Below, in pieces: positions 22,141 through 33,719 of a stretch of DNA of 64,000 nt. This DNA is from Forficula auricularia. Taxonomy: Eukaryota; Arthropoda; Insecta; Dermaptera; Forficulidae. How positions within the stretch are numbered: position 1 is the first letter of the stretch; every line of letters begins with the position of its first letter. The translations under genes were made by a program, and so were the position numbers. A model generated the notes under the pieces. That model was not told the origin of the DNA, did no database searches, and saw only the letters and a program-made list of their open reading frames with translations. The stretch covers positions 4,347,190 to 4,411,189 of the forward strand of contig JALMQS010000816.1 of assembly GCA_024734495.1 (NCBI GenBank). Direction: 5' to 3'.

Positions 22141-22873
22141 TATAGTTCAGTGGTGGCCGATGTATATAAGATCTGCTTTTTATCTCGAAAGTGTGTCGCG
22201 ATCGAATTGTCCAAGCGGGGGGGGGTCTGCTGAGACGCCGCCCCCCACATAGAACTTTATTTTCAATTTTAAAATGTTATGTTATATAAAAGAAAAAAAA
22301 TTTAAATAAACATAAAAAATGTTGATCTCCAATGCTTGGGGGGGTTGGGGGTCGTCCCCATCGCCACCCCCCCCCCTGGATCCGCGCATGCCTTAAAAAT
22401 ATAATAATCAATTCAGTTTATTTTCTATACCTTTTTTTTTACATTTAAAAAAATCCCTATATCGAGTTTAGTTTAAGTATAGAGACTAATTAATTATTTT
22501 GTAAATTATCAAACAAAAAATGAAATAGTTTTTTTTCCAAGTTTTATGTATAATATAATTTATAATTATTAAGTTATATACCAGATCTGTAGAAGATTGA
22601 GCCTGCGGGCCACAATACGGCCCGTTTTGCTCTAGATTTCTCTTTATGTAATTTGTAAAAGAAAATGCCTCATAATGCTGGATTTATTGTCCTTTATAAA
22701 TTTATTTTATTTCTTAATTTGAATTTTAAATTTTAATACCTATTTCTTATAAAAAGACTTTTATGGTAAGGAATAAGTGAAATTCATTTGGCCTCTACAC
22801 TAGTTTATTTATTCTGGTTACCCTACATGTTAAGTGATCAAAATCAAAATAATAAAAATAACTCTGGCTCTAA

Positions 22874-23920
22874 GGGCCAGTTTCATAAAAAAAAAATCCT
22901 CGGCTTACTCAACTCTAGGTTGAGAGTCACCCTGGAGTTTCAAACAATATAAATTTCATAAAACAAAATATTGTGGAGTTAGCTCACCTCGAGTCAAGGA
23001 TAGGAAAATAGGTTGGCAATGGCGAAATTCCCTAGATTTTAGTTATTTTTAGAAAAAAAAAACAATTACGTTTAGATTTTGTTGTTTTGTATTCATTTCA
23101 TTCAAATGAATGAATGTCTTGTATTCTTTTATTATTTAAAAACAATCAAATTTTTTTTTTCTATTTAATCATATAAAAATAAAGTTGTAAAAAAGTAAAT
23201 GTATAGTTACAACAAAACTTGACAAATCATGTAATTTTAAAAATTTGAAATATATTGACTAATTGAATATTAAATTTTAGGACCAATCTTCAATTAAGCG
23301 TAAAAGAACTCTCAATTTCACAATAGAAGAGGAGAAACATCTTGTTTTTCTCGTTAATAAATATAAAGCTGTGTTGGAATCTAAGCGTTCAGATTATGAT
23401 GCTAATTTAAAGAAAAAAAAATATGGGATGATTTGGCATCATATAAAAATTTAACTATTTTATTAGAAATATCTGCTTTCTTCGATTTTAGTTTGAAATT
23501 TTTTTAAATTTAATTTATTAGATATTTACTTTTAAAAAATATACCTATATAATGAATTCTTTTGTTTTATTCTAATTCCGTGTTAACATAAATTAAAATT
23601 CTATATACATTTATATAGGTATATTTGACTATATTTAATATTATATAAAAATAATAATAATAATATTTTAAATAAATAATATAACGATTTGTTTTGAATT
23701 CTTTTGATTTGAAACTCTAACCTATAAAACGTTTTTCTAATGTCAATGAATAAACACAGAGTTAGTCCCAGGATAAAGGTTAACCCCTCAAGTTCGGAGA
23801 GTTAAAGATAGAAGGGTTAAGTCTGCGATCACCCTATGTTTTTTTTATGAAACATATTTCGAGAGCTAACCCCAGGGTCTTCTCTAGCATAGGGTCATCT
23901 TAGTTTTATGAAACTGGCCC
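22874..23920 (+). mobile_element. PIF/Harbinger-like element, deleted
   Basis: Inverted ends GGGCCAGTTTCATAAAA / TTTTATGAAACTGGCCC with TAA/TTA flanks, typical of PIF/Harbinger. Inner subterminal inverted blocks include AGAGTCACCCTGGAGTT. No transposase; only the accessory DNA-binding ORF remnant remains. Confidence 0.75.
23281..23455 (+). pseudogene. Myb/SANT-like domain remnant of the Harbinger element
   Basis: After a TTTTAG acceptor-like site: RTLNFTIEEEKHLVFLVNKY, then KAVLESKRSDYDANLKKK, a one-base slip in the A run near 23415, and IWDDLAS. The pattern (F..EE...L..L...YK..LE.K..D......K...W..L) is that of the Myb/SANT-like protein that accompanies PIF/Harbinger transposases. Truncated. 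Confidence 0.6.
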
Positions 23921-24716
23921 TTAAAGTCATTAATATTAATCCATGATCCGGTTCAGTACTAATTCGGGTTCTTTTGAACATAGTATAATTAGTGTATTAG
24001 TTATATGTATATATTATATGTAGGTATATTGTCTTACGGTTAATTCAGTGAAACAATTAATCATAAAAATTTATTCTATAAAATACTAAATTTCTAAATT
24101 CTATTTTTTTAAATTAAATTGAAAATACTTATAGATATGTTTAATCATGTTAACTTATATTAATAATATTAGATAATTATTTATTATACTTTGTGTGTTT
24201 ATATGCGTAACAATTGTGATAAAAAGATTAAACAACAATGATTCTTGAACTTTACAATTAATTAAGAACTATAGTAGATTCCTTAAGACATTTTAATAAA
24301 AAAATTTATTCTTATTTATGTTTTTAGCAATGTTCAAATAGTTCAAATCATATTAAGCATGGTTTAAAATTATTTCTAAAATTCATAATTAAAAATAATG
24401 ATTTTGAATTCATAATAAATTTACTCATTCAATATAATTGTGTTTTTAATAAGTTAGAAAATACAAATGATGTATTTATTTAATATTTTGAATGATGAAG
24501 CACTATAGCACAGGGGCGTAACTCCAGCATAGCAATGCGAAAATTTTGTCTGAAAACCCTTCCCTTTATTCCACTTATAAAATATATAACTAATATGTTA
24601 TTAACATTAATTTCAACGCGCGAAAAAAGTTTGACATTTTTTACTTTCACTTAACAATTTCTTTACTCTTGTGTTACTCGTCTGTTTAGATTTTACACAT
24701 GATAGGATTTGTTTGT

Positions 24717-26025
24717 TACTTTACCATACAGGGTATGGTCAAGTATTGTAATCGTGCATGAAAAAAGTGGGTTTTTTTTCCTTTTTTTTTCGAAATATCT
24801 CAAAAACGGCTGAAATTATTTTGATTAAAAAATTTGAGCGAAACCATGGCATTTCGCTCTACAAAAAAGCCCTGATAAGTGAACATGTAAAAAATTATAT
24901 TTTTCGAGATAATAATTGTTTTGTCAAAATGTCTGTTAGTCTGGTTGTCCGTTAATCTGTGCGTTGCCAAATTTTTGTGAACGAGCTAGCTCAAAAACTA
25001 GTGTGAATATCAAAACCAGATTTTACAGGTAGTTTTGGTTCATTGAGATTAAGAGCTGATTAGATTTTGGTGCATATCGACCCAAAATTAAGGGGGGTGG
25101 AGGGGGGGTTAAAAATTAAAAATCTAGGATATTTGAGCAAACTCAACCAAATTTTGTAGACATAATCAGTGGGACCCCAGAAGTTTAAAAATTCAAAAAC
25201 TAACCGCCCAAAATTGGTGGGGGGAGGGGGGTCCACAGAATATGTATACAAAATTTGATGAGTTTGGTCGAAAGGGCTAGAATTTTTATTTTTGACCCTC
25301 CCCCTTTTGGGTGGTTAGTTTTTGCATTTATAGTCTTCTGGGGGTCCACAGAATATGTATACAAAATTTGGTTGAGTTTGGTCGAAAGGGATAGAATTTT
25401 CATTTTTGACCCCCCCCCCTCATTTCGGGTGGTTAGTTTTTGCATTTCTATCCTTCTGGGGGTCCACAGAATATGTATACAAAATTTGATTGAGTTTGGT
25501 CGAAAGGGCTAGAATTTTCATTTTTGACCCTCCCCCTTTTGGGTGGTTAGTTTTTGCATTTCTAGTCTTCTGGGGGTCCACAGAATATTCCCAGGTAACC
25601 ACAATATCCTCAGAATATTCTAAGGACATTTAAATTCATTTTTGACACTATTCTGAGTGGTTAGTTTGTGCATTTCTAGCCTTCTGGGGTCCAGAATATG
25701 TATACAAAATTTGGTTGAGTTTGGTCGAAAGGGCTAGAATTTTCATTTTTGACACTCCCCTCATTTCGGGTGGTTAGTTTTTGCATTTCTATCCTTCTGG
25801 GGGTCCACAGAATATGTATACAAAATTTGATTGAGTTTGGTCGAAAGGGCTAGAATTTACATTTTTGACCCCCCCCCCCCTATCGTCTGATATAATGTTT
25901 AAAACACATTAAAAAAAAATTATTTTATGTTCTTTTCAAAAATACATTCAGTTTCTTCCTAGTTAAATTTTTTCATTTTTGTATACCTCTTCAAAATGTG
26001 GTAGATCTTTATTGTCCACCCTGTA
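24717..26025 (+). mobile_element. Minisatellite element: type A left end joined to type B right end
   Basis: Starts with the A terminus (TACTTTACCATACAGGGTAT) and ends with the B terminus (CACCCTGTA after TTCAAAATGTGGTAGATC). Between lie about seven C-rich minisatellite units (25085-25885). This is the only copy here that mixes the two kinds of end. Open frames across the units are artefacts. Confidence 0.65.
25085..25885. repeat. C-rich minisatellite, about 110-125 bp unit
   Basis: Each unit has GGTGGTTAGTTTTTGCATTT, then CTTCTGGGGGTCCACAGAAT, ATGTATACAAAATTTG, TTGAGTTTGGTCGAAAGGG and TAGAATTTTCATTTTTGAC, followed by a C run of 4-11. The C-run length is the most variable part. Confidence 0.8.
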
Positions 26026-28601
26026 TAAACTTAGGGTTTCGAAAAAAAAAATAAGATTTCATACGTGAAAAATATATTTAAATTTCTACACGATTGACCG
26101 TGCTATTTGAATAGAATTTTTTTTATTAATTCGAATGACTTTTTACCATTTTTAATAAACATTTTTTATTATAATTTGTAAATATAACATTATATAAGAC
26201 AACCCACATTTTATTCAACCCGAATGAAATCCATTGTTTTGATATCGAACAACACATCTGGTTTACACGGGCACTACATACCTCAGATGAAACCAAAAAT
26301 AATTTTCTTTTATTATTTTCGAAGTGTGTTAACTACCGCTCATAAGATTCTATGTTTGTTTACTCAAATAACGTTATTTAAAAAGGAAAATGTAAATCTC
26401 CGATCTTATTTATTATGCAATGTTCGTGATAAAAAGAATATCTTGAAATTTTTACTATGACAATATTACCTTAAAATAGCACAAATCTAAAATTGATTAA
26501 AAAAGTTTCAATTGCAAGAATTGAGCTCTATAGGCGTAGGTCTATGCCAAGGTACTATAAAGAAAGCCGTTTTCAAAGATCTTTTACTTTATATCTAAGG
26601 TTTCTATATGCAATAATACAGTGGCGTAGCCAGAAAATTTTCATGGTGGGGGGGGGGGGGGTCAATCTTCAAAACAAAATATTTAGTAGGAATTTTTTTT
26701 TATTAAAACAAATAGTCCAGATAAATTGAGTTTTTACCCGGAGAGTTTTCGAATAGTTCTATTTTCTTCAACCCTTTCTTTGTGTTTTTGGGGGTGCTGA
26801 ATCCAAATCTGAGGCTTCCCAACAAAATTTCGTGACATTGTCAAAAATGCAAAAAAAAGGTAAAAAAAATCTCATTTTTTTGGCGGTTTTTTGTTTATGA
26901 CACCGAAAACTATCAACTTTTCGTAAATAACCTACCTATTCAAAATTAAAGTTCATAAAATTTTATACAAATGTCATCATTTTGGTTTTTTCTCCGGAGC
27001 AACCGTTCGGGCTCAAGCGCTAGTTGAAAATTTGCGTATTTTTTCTGTTTTCGTAAATCCCAAAAAGTAGCACTTTTTTTCAATTTTTTGCCATTTTGAC
27101 CATGAAAGAGCACGTTTTTGACAAAGACCATTCTATACATTTTTAAACTAGATTAAATTTTCTACAATTCAAACAAAATTTGATCTTAATTGGATAGCCC
27201 GTGCATCAATGAGGTTGAATTTTTGAAAAACTGCAATTTTTTACAAAAAATCGCCGTTTTTCATAAAATAAAAACCACTCATCCTAGAAACTTGATTTCT
27301 GTCTCATTCTCTAGGAAATTTTGTTGACTTGAACGTTTACTCGGGCCACTTTTTTGATAGAACTCTTAAATTTATAAATATCCAGCATTTTCCATGACAC
27401 TTTTGATGATTCTGATCATATCCTTTGTAGGAAATTTTATAAACTTTCATTATTTTTTTGCATTTTTGACTAAGTTCCGTCACGAAATTTTGCCAGCAAA
27501 CCTCAGATTCGGATTCAGCACACCAAAAAAACATATATCAAGAAATCAAAACTACCCCAAAACTTTCCCTCGAGGGACCCTTTAGAGAATAATTTAACTG
27601 GACTAAAAAAAGTACTTCATGAAATTAAAAAAGAACATAATTCTTGATTAAACATATGAAATATATTTAATTAAGGTTAGTTTGCCATAAGAAACGGTTT
27701 GTCATTGCCGTTACTCATCATCAGATTTGCCCCCCCCCCCCTCGCATAAATAACCCCGGGCTTTTATATTCCCTTTTATTTGGCGGACACTCACCTTGTT
27801 GCATAGCCTGATGCATTGACATCGGTTACGCCCCTGTACTTGAAAAACGCGCAAGTTACAAGCAGAATTAATATACAAAAATTAAATAATGATTAAGTAC
27901 ATTAAATGTATTTATCAAAAGCGTTATTAATAAACTACTAGTTAAAATATAATATGAATTGCATGAAATGAGATATTATTTATTATTCACAAATTACAAC
28001 CAATAAATAACTAGCAGATACCTCTCAATCAACATTACTTTCATTGAATATATAAATAAATATCTACTAGAACTAGTCTACCAATACATCACTCAAAAAT
28101 ATGTTAAGTAATTATTAATTAATATTAATAAACCAAAAAGATAAAAAAATACAACTAAATAATAATATATTATGTATATATATATTTACTTGATTACTTG
28201 ATTTATTTATACATGATAAAATTATATTAAATATAAATTATTTTAATATATGAGAGATGATAATTCGATAGGCCATTGATTAGTGGAGTTTTTTGGAAGC
28301 GAACATCTCAAAAGGTTCACAAAAGATTGTCAGACCATTGATTGCGGCGGCCCTTTGGAACAAAACAAATTTATTTTATTTCCATATAATATAAATCAAT
28401 ATAATTATATATAATGATATGAAAAAGCCAAAATTAAATGAAAGCAAAAGCAAAATATTGAAGCTAACTAAGAGCATGAATATTAATGAAAGCGTTTCTA
28501 AAAAAATGTCAAATGTTATAAGTATAAGTCGTTTTGTCAAAATAAATTTAATAAGGATTTTAGGAATATTTAATATTATTTTCCAAATTATTTATACTAA
28601 A

Positions 28602-29187
28602 TTGAAAGTAATGGAAGGCAGCCCAGAGGTAGTGAGGAAAGAAAAAATTAACACATATAAAATAAGGTGTCATTTATTGGAATCCTTTCCTTTCAAACCG
28701 ACGTTTCGGAGGATTTTTCCCTCCTTCTTCAGGGTTTCAAAGGGTCAATGAATGAAACAAATAAAATGTTTCCTTCTTCTCTCCACAGTAGTGTTCAAAA
28801 ACTTTCTTCATTTGTAACAAAAGGCATAGAAAGACAAATTTTTTTTCCTTTCTTTTCTTAATTAGAATTAAAGAAGGAAAAAAAATTTTTTTTGTCTTTC
28901 TATGCCTTTTGTTACAAATGAAGAAAGTTTTTGAACACTACTGTGGAGAGAAGAAGGAAACATTTTATTTGTTTCATTCATTGACCCTTTGAAACACTGA
29001 AGAGGGAGGGAAAATCCTCCGAAAAGTCGGTTTGAAAGGAAAGGAGGAAGGATTCCAATAAATTACACCTTATTTTATATGTGTTAATTTTTCTTTCCTC
29101 ACTACCTCTGAGCTGCCTTCCATTACTTTCAATTAAAATTTCTACCAGTCCGTCTCTCTCCAGAGAAAATTTCGTTGCAAAAAAATG
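28602..29187. mobile_element. Palindromic ribozyme-bearing retro-insert family D
   Basis: Arms ATGGAAGGCAGCCCAGAGG / AGCTGCCTTCCAT, centre near 28870, one-sided tail ACCAGTCCGTCTCTCTCC at the right. The flanks TATACTAAA (28593-28601, 29188-29196) are a 9-bp duplication. The left-arm core (28689-28743, minus) is intact. The right-arm core carries two substitutions (CTGAAGAGG, GAAAAGTC). Confidence 0.72.
28689..28743 (-). ncRNA. Hammerhead-like ribozyme motif, family D left arm
   Basis: Minus strand: stem I CCTTTGAAACC / GGTTTGAAAGG (28733-28743 with 28689-28699, one mismatch), CTGAAGA 28732-28726, A, stem II GGAGG/CCTCC, GAAA 28707-28704, CGTC. Identical in core to 11535-11589, about 17 kb away. 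Confidence 0.62.
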
Positions 29188-29700
29188 TATACTAAAATTT
29201 GTGGGGTTTTTTCAAATTCTTAACTACATATTTTAATATTTTTAAATTTTGTATATTTCTAGCAATCCCGTATAGCACAGAGACCAAAATAAAACCAAAA
29301 TGGAACCTTTTGGATTGGTTGAATTATAGTCTTTATATAGTTTTAATTAGGTTGAATTACGGTTTCTAAACGGTAGTTATGTCTCGCTTTTTCTCTCTTG
29401 CAACCGTTGTATTATCGTTAAATTATAGTCGCAAAGATTATAATACAACCGTTCCAAACAGGTTGTCGCCAACATTTCTGCCACCGAATTGCAATTGTTT
29501 ATTTATAATTAAATATTTCTTTCATTTGATTAATATAATGAATAAATATTTTATTTTTATCGAACTTAGTTCCATATTTTTTTTGTAATTAATTAAATTA
29601 ATTGAACCCCGTAATTTCCATGATTCAGCCTGCGAATCTTTTGCAGTTCAATAAATCATTTCATTATTTTTTTGTTTTGAAAAGGAAAAAGGAAATCTAT

Positions 29701-29770
29701 CATCCGGCAGGATTCGAACCTGCGTCTTCCTCTTTAGCCGAGGCTGCGCCAACCAACTGCGCCACAGATG
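29701..29770 (-). tRNA. tRNA-like pseudogene, left arm
   Basis: A-box region GTGGCGCAGTTGGTTGG, anticodon stem CCTC/GAGG with loop GGCTAAA, T-arm GCAGG TTCGAAT CCTGC, acceptor-like CATC/GGATG. The loop lacks the invariant U33, and the central triplet would read CTA. It lies in a mobile palindrome, so it is treated as a tRNA-derived promoter, not a functional tRNA. Confidence 0.5.
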
Positions 29771-29982
29771 AATTCCACCGGACAAGCCATATTAGATTGA
29801 TATCATTTTTCTTTTGACAGTTATCTTTTAGACTAGTCTAGTGACTTTTGATTTGTATAAACATTTTATTTTTATCGAACTTAGTTCCATATTTTTATTG
29901 TATTTGAATAATTTCCATGATTCAGAAGATAACCGCCAAAAGGAAAAATGATATCAATCTAATATGGCTTATCCGGTAGAAT

Positions 29983-30042
29983 TCATCTGTGGCGCAGTTG
30001 GTTGGCTAAAGAAGAAGACCCAGGTTCGAATCCTGCCGGATG
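29983..30042 (+). tRNA. tRNA-like pseudogene, right arm (deleted anticodon arm)
   Basis: Inverted copy of 29701-29770: GTGGCGCAGTTGGTTGG is followed directly by CTAAAGAAGAAGACCC, so about ten bases of the anticodon stem are missing. B-box GGTTCGAATCC kept. Confidence 0.45.
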
Positions 30043-30727
30043 CTAAATTTCATTTTTCCTTTTAAAAACAAAAAAATAATGAAATGATTTATTGAACTTA
30101 AAAAAATTCGAAGGCTGAATCATGCAAATTATTCAAATTTACGCGGTTCAATTAATTTAATTAATAATTAATAATTACACAATTCTTTAATAAAAAACAA
30201 TAATCAACATTATATATATATATAATGTTGATTATTGTATTAAGAAATATTTAATTATAAATAAACAATTGCAAATCGGTGCCAAAAATGTTGGCGACAA
30301 CCTGTTTGGAACGGTTTCATTATAATCTTTGCGACTATAATTCAACGATAATACAATAGTTGCAAAACCGAAAAAAATGAGACACAACCACCGTTTAGAA
30401 ACCGCAATTCAACCTAATTAAAACTATATAATGACTATAATTCAACCAATCAAAAAAGTTGCATTTGAGTTTTATTTTGGTCTCTGTGCTATACGGGATT
30501 ATGATTCAAATTATTATAATTATTTTGATTATGAAAAAAATAAATAAATTTTTTCTTTATCTAAATTTAAAATTTAATATTCTAAGTAACTACTTTTGTT
30601 GTTTTGTTAATTAAATAAGCCGCCGCGAAATCAGTAAGATAAAAGGGAAAATAAAACTTTCATTGTAACAATAATTTTAAAATCATTTACCCGCTTTTAA
30701 ATAACAAACAACATTAAAATTAATATA

Positions 30728-31960
30728 CAGTGGACTCCCGCACAACGCGGGGGATACATTCCGTGTAATAGAAAATCGCGTTATACCGGATATACATTAT
30801 CAGACCAATTTATGTAACTTCAAGTACGCCCAGCTTTGCTTGACTTCGGTGATGCCTTAAATAAAAATTTTCGTTCAGGTTTGGTACCATATACCTACAT
30901 GTTCATGTATTATTGCTTAAAATGTTTCGGAATTGCTGTTCGACAAAAATTTCTTCCCGTAAACCTAACAATGGATTCTAGTAGAGATTTATATGCTGAT
31001 TATTATGCAATTTCCCTATTTTTTACAACACGTCAGAATTTTGAGATATTATCGGCCAAAATGACGAAAAAGGCCATTTTGACCTATTTTCGAGTCCCAT
31101 TAAATATTAAACAGCAATATTTGAAATCAAAATATTTTATTGACGTAAATGAAAACAGCTTCCTCTTTGATTTTCAAATTACCACTTGTTTGTATCTCAA
31201 TTAGAACTCGAGTTATAGCTAAAAAACTAAGACCTTATGTTTTTTATCTATGTTTATTATCGTTTATAATCAGGTAGTTTAAGTTTTTTAGTTATAACTC
31301 CAGTTCTAATTGAGCTAAAAACAAGTGGTAATTTGAAAATCAAAGAGGAAGCTGTTTTCTATTACGTCAATGAAATATTTTGATTTCAAATATGGCTGTT
31401 TAATATTCAATGGGACTCGAAAATAGGTCAAAATGGCCTTTTTTGTCATTTTGACCGATAATATCTCAAAATTCTGATGTGTTGTAAAAAATTGGGAAAT
31501 TACATGATAATCAGCGTATAAAACTCTACTGGAATCCATTGTTAGGTTTACGGGAAAATTTTTGTCGAGAGTGTTATCATACAATTTCCCGATTTTTTAC
31601 AACACGACAGAGTTTTGAGATATTATCGGTCAAAACGACGAAAAATGCCATATGGACCTATTTTCGAGTTCCATTAAATAGTAAACAGCAATATTTGAAA
31701 TCAAAATATTTTGTTGACGTAAGAGATAAACAGCTTCCTCTTTGATTTTCAAATTACCACTTGTTTTTAGCTCAATTAAAACTCGAGTTATAACTAAAAA
31801 ACAAAAACTACGTGAATATAAAGGAGATAAACATAGATAAAAACATAAGGTCTTAGATTTTTAGTTATAACTCGAGTTCTATGGGTACTAGTCGGAATTT
31901 TTTCATCGTGTTATACGAATTGGCGTTTTAAGGGCGGGTGTTATATACGGGAGTCCACTG
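30728..31960. mobile_element. pogo/Tigger-like non-autonomous element
   Basis: TA-flanked ends CAGTGGACTCCCG / CGGGAGTCCACTG. Inside, a block of about 200 bp (TTTTTTACAACACGTCAGAA, then TTTGAGATATTATCGG) occurs three times in alternating orientation. The short open frames (YFRVPLN etc.) come from these repeats. A related block recurs at 33270-33490. Confidence 0.75.
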
Positions 31961-32332
31961 TATTTAATTTAATAATTTGATAAAATTTAATTAAAAATTG
32001 AAAAGAATAATTTCAAGTCTGCATCTTATTTAATAATTTCAAGAAACAATGCTCTAACAGACAGACATACTCGTATATCGTAACAACGATAACAGAGGTC
32101 TCGTTTTACGTTTGTACGGAACATTAGAAATTGCCTATCTGGGATCGTATCCTGGACTTATCGGTTTTCAAAAATTTTCAAATTAACTTATATACTGGGG
32201 GCCACAAAAATTCAGACCCCTCCATAAATCTTTAATAGGTTTACTTTGTGCTTCCTTAAAATCCATTATTTTAAAACAAATGGATGTTATTTGAAAGAGT
32301 ATACACTCCGATTAAGACCGAATGATTCGATT

Positions 32333-32767
32333 CAGCGCCGTAACTAGGCAGGTGCAACAAGTGCACCCGCACAGGGCCCAGAGATCTAGGGGGCCCTAAA
32401 ACGAAATTGTTAATGGAATTTTCTTTACAAATTTTATTCGAGATTTTAAAACACAAATTATTACTATTTAAGGTCTACTATTGGACAAGGTAGATTATCC
32501 AATCTTGCCATAAAATCTATAGAGTATAACATCCCAAAGGATATTAATTATGACGATATAATTAATGACTTTGCTCAAATGAAAGCTAAAAGAGCACAAT
32601 TAAATGAAAATTAAATATTCTTATAATATAAATAATGGAATATATTTTTGTGTACAATAAATTTTTTATATGATATCTATTTGAAATATAATTACTTTTT
32701 TCTAAAAAATACAGGGTCCCTAAAATATTTTTTGCACAGAGCCCTAAAAAAGCTAGTTACGGCGCTG
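32333..32767 (+). mobile_element. Short hAT element with transposase C-terminus
   Basis: Ends CAGCGCCGTAACTAGG / CTAGTTACGGCGCTG and a perfect 8-bp duplication ATTCGATT (32325-32332, 32768-32775). Internally deleted; keeps the last transposase codons. Confidence 0.85.
32477..32614 (+). pseudogene. hAT transposase C-terminal fragment
   Basis: Reads TIGQGRLSNLAIKSIEYNIP then KDINYDDIINDFAQMKAKRA and a stop. The RLSNLA..SIE....I..D..I..FA..KAR pattern is the C-terminus after the hAT dimerisation region, common in ZMYM/hAT transposases. Catalytic parts are absent. Confidence 0.7.
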
Positions 32768-33120
32768 ATTCGATTACACTGGGTAACAAAAAAATAATTT
32801 TTAAATGCTTCGAGCACTTGATGAGTCAATTCCTACCAATTTTGGGTTGAGAAAAACGAATATGACAATGAAAATTTTTTCTTAGCTCTAGTTTCTGTGA
32901 AATACAGTAGGTGGCGGATCAAGAGAAAAAGATACATTTTAATTACATATGCTAACAACATTGAAAGTGCATTTTATTTTTTTACAAATTGTAGTTACAT
33001 TCTAAGAGTTCTACATTGCTGGAATAATACTTCACAGATGGTCGTGTCTGAAGAGATTTATGTGGTGCCTTCATCAGATCGTCGTTTTTTAGCTTGCCTC
33101 TTTTTTGTTGCCCAGTGTTA

Positions 33121-33262
33121 TTAGTCCATCAGGAATTTACAGATTAGTTTTTAACCTGTAAACTCCTGATGATGGACTAATAATCCGAAATATATTGAGA
33201 TTGTATACACCTCTTTGAGTTTTATTTCATTCACTCTGAAACTACACTCCCTTTACTTTATT
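33121..33262 (+). mobile_element. Family G ribozyme element, fragment
   Basis: Shares AACTCCTGATGATGGACTAA and the arm TGAGTTTTATTTCATTCACT with 19.8 and 48.4 kb. Boundaries lost. Confidence 0.6.
33154..33206 (+). ncRNA. Hammerhead-like motif, family G fragment
   Basis: CTGTAAACTC, CTGATGA 33166-33172, T, GGA/TCC, GAAA 33187-33190, ATATAT, T, GAGATTGTA. Stem I keeps GAG/CTC, then a mismatch. Confidence 0.5.
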
Positions 33263-33719
33263 AATGTTTATTATCCTTTATAATCACGTAGTTTTAGTTT
33301 TTTAGTTATAACTCGAGTTCTAATTGAGCTACAAACAAGTGGTAATTTGTAAATCCAAGAGGAAGCTGTTTTCTATTAGTTCAACAAAATATTGTGATCT
33401 CAAATATTGTTGTTTAATATCTAACGGAACTCGAAAATAGGTCAAAATGGTCTTTTTCACCGTTTTGATCGATTATATCTCCAAAACAAGAGCTAATCGG
33501 TAATCTTTATGGTGATTTTTGAATTCAGCAGGTGGAAATACATAAGAATCAGCTATTTTTGAGCCCGAAGCATTTTCATTGTTGGGCAGTGTTATCAAGG
33601 ATTTAATCGAAAACAAAAAGAAACAATTTAATTTAATTATTTCAGAAAAATTCGATAGGTGTTTTGTAATAAGATATATTATTGGATATATCGAACAATA
33701 TATATTTTAGTAATGAAGC

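Larger units (their letters stand above)
20826..22390. mobile_element. hAT element with two further nested elements
   Basis: Ends CAGGCGCGGATCCAG and CTGGATCCGCGCATG, perfect 8-bp duplication CCTTAAAA (20818-20825, 22391-22398). No transposase. Subterminal G/C homopolymer runs are marked. Confidence 0.85.
24511..27836. mobile_element. Possible composite element with CAGGGGCGTAAC ends
   Basis: CAGGGGCGTAACTCC at 24511 and the inverse GGTTACGCCCCTG at 27824-27836 could be hAT-like termini; CAGTGGCGTAGCCAG at 26619 is an alternative left end. No 8-bp duplication is evident for either pairing. The stretch 26860-27600 is unrecognised AT-rich sequence with no supported gene. Confidence 0.3.
29267..30497. 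mobile_element. Large palindrome with tRNA-like block in each arm
   Basis: Ends CCCGTATAGCACAGAGACC / GGTCTCTGTGCTATACGGG, centre near 30210 with an (AT)n run. Arms of about 600 bp are inverted copies. Each carries one tRNA-like block (29701-29770 minus, 29983-30042 plus). Target duplication not identified. Confidence 0.7.

Noticed and set aside
25060..25629. Overlapping frames with PPP and WGP motifs
   Set aside because: They arise from C-rich minisatellite units and recur in every A/B element copy.
29701..29770. Functional suppressor tRNA (anticodon CTA)
   Set aside because: No U33, an inverted duplicate nearby, and placement in a mobile palindrome.
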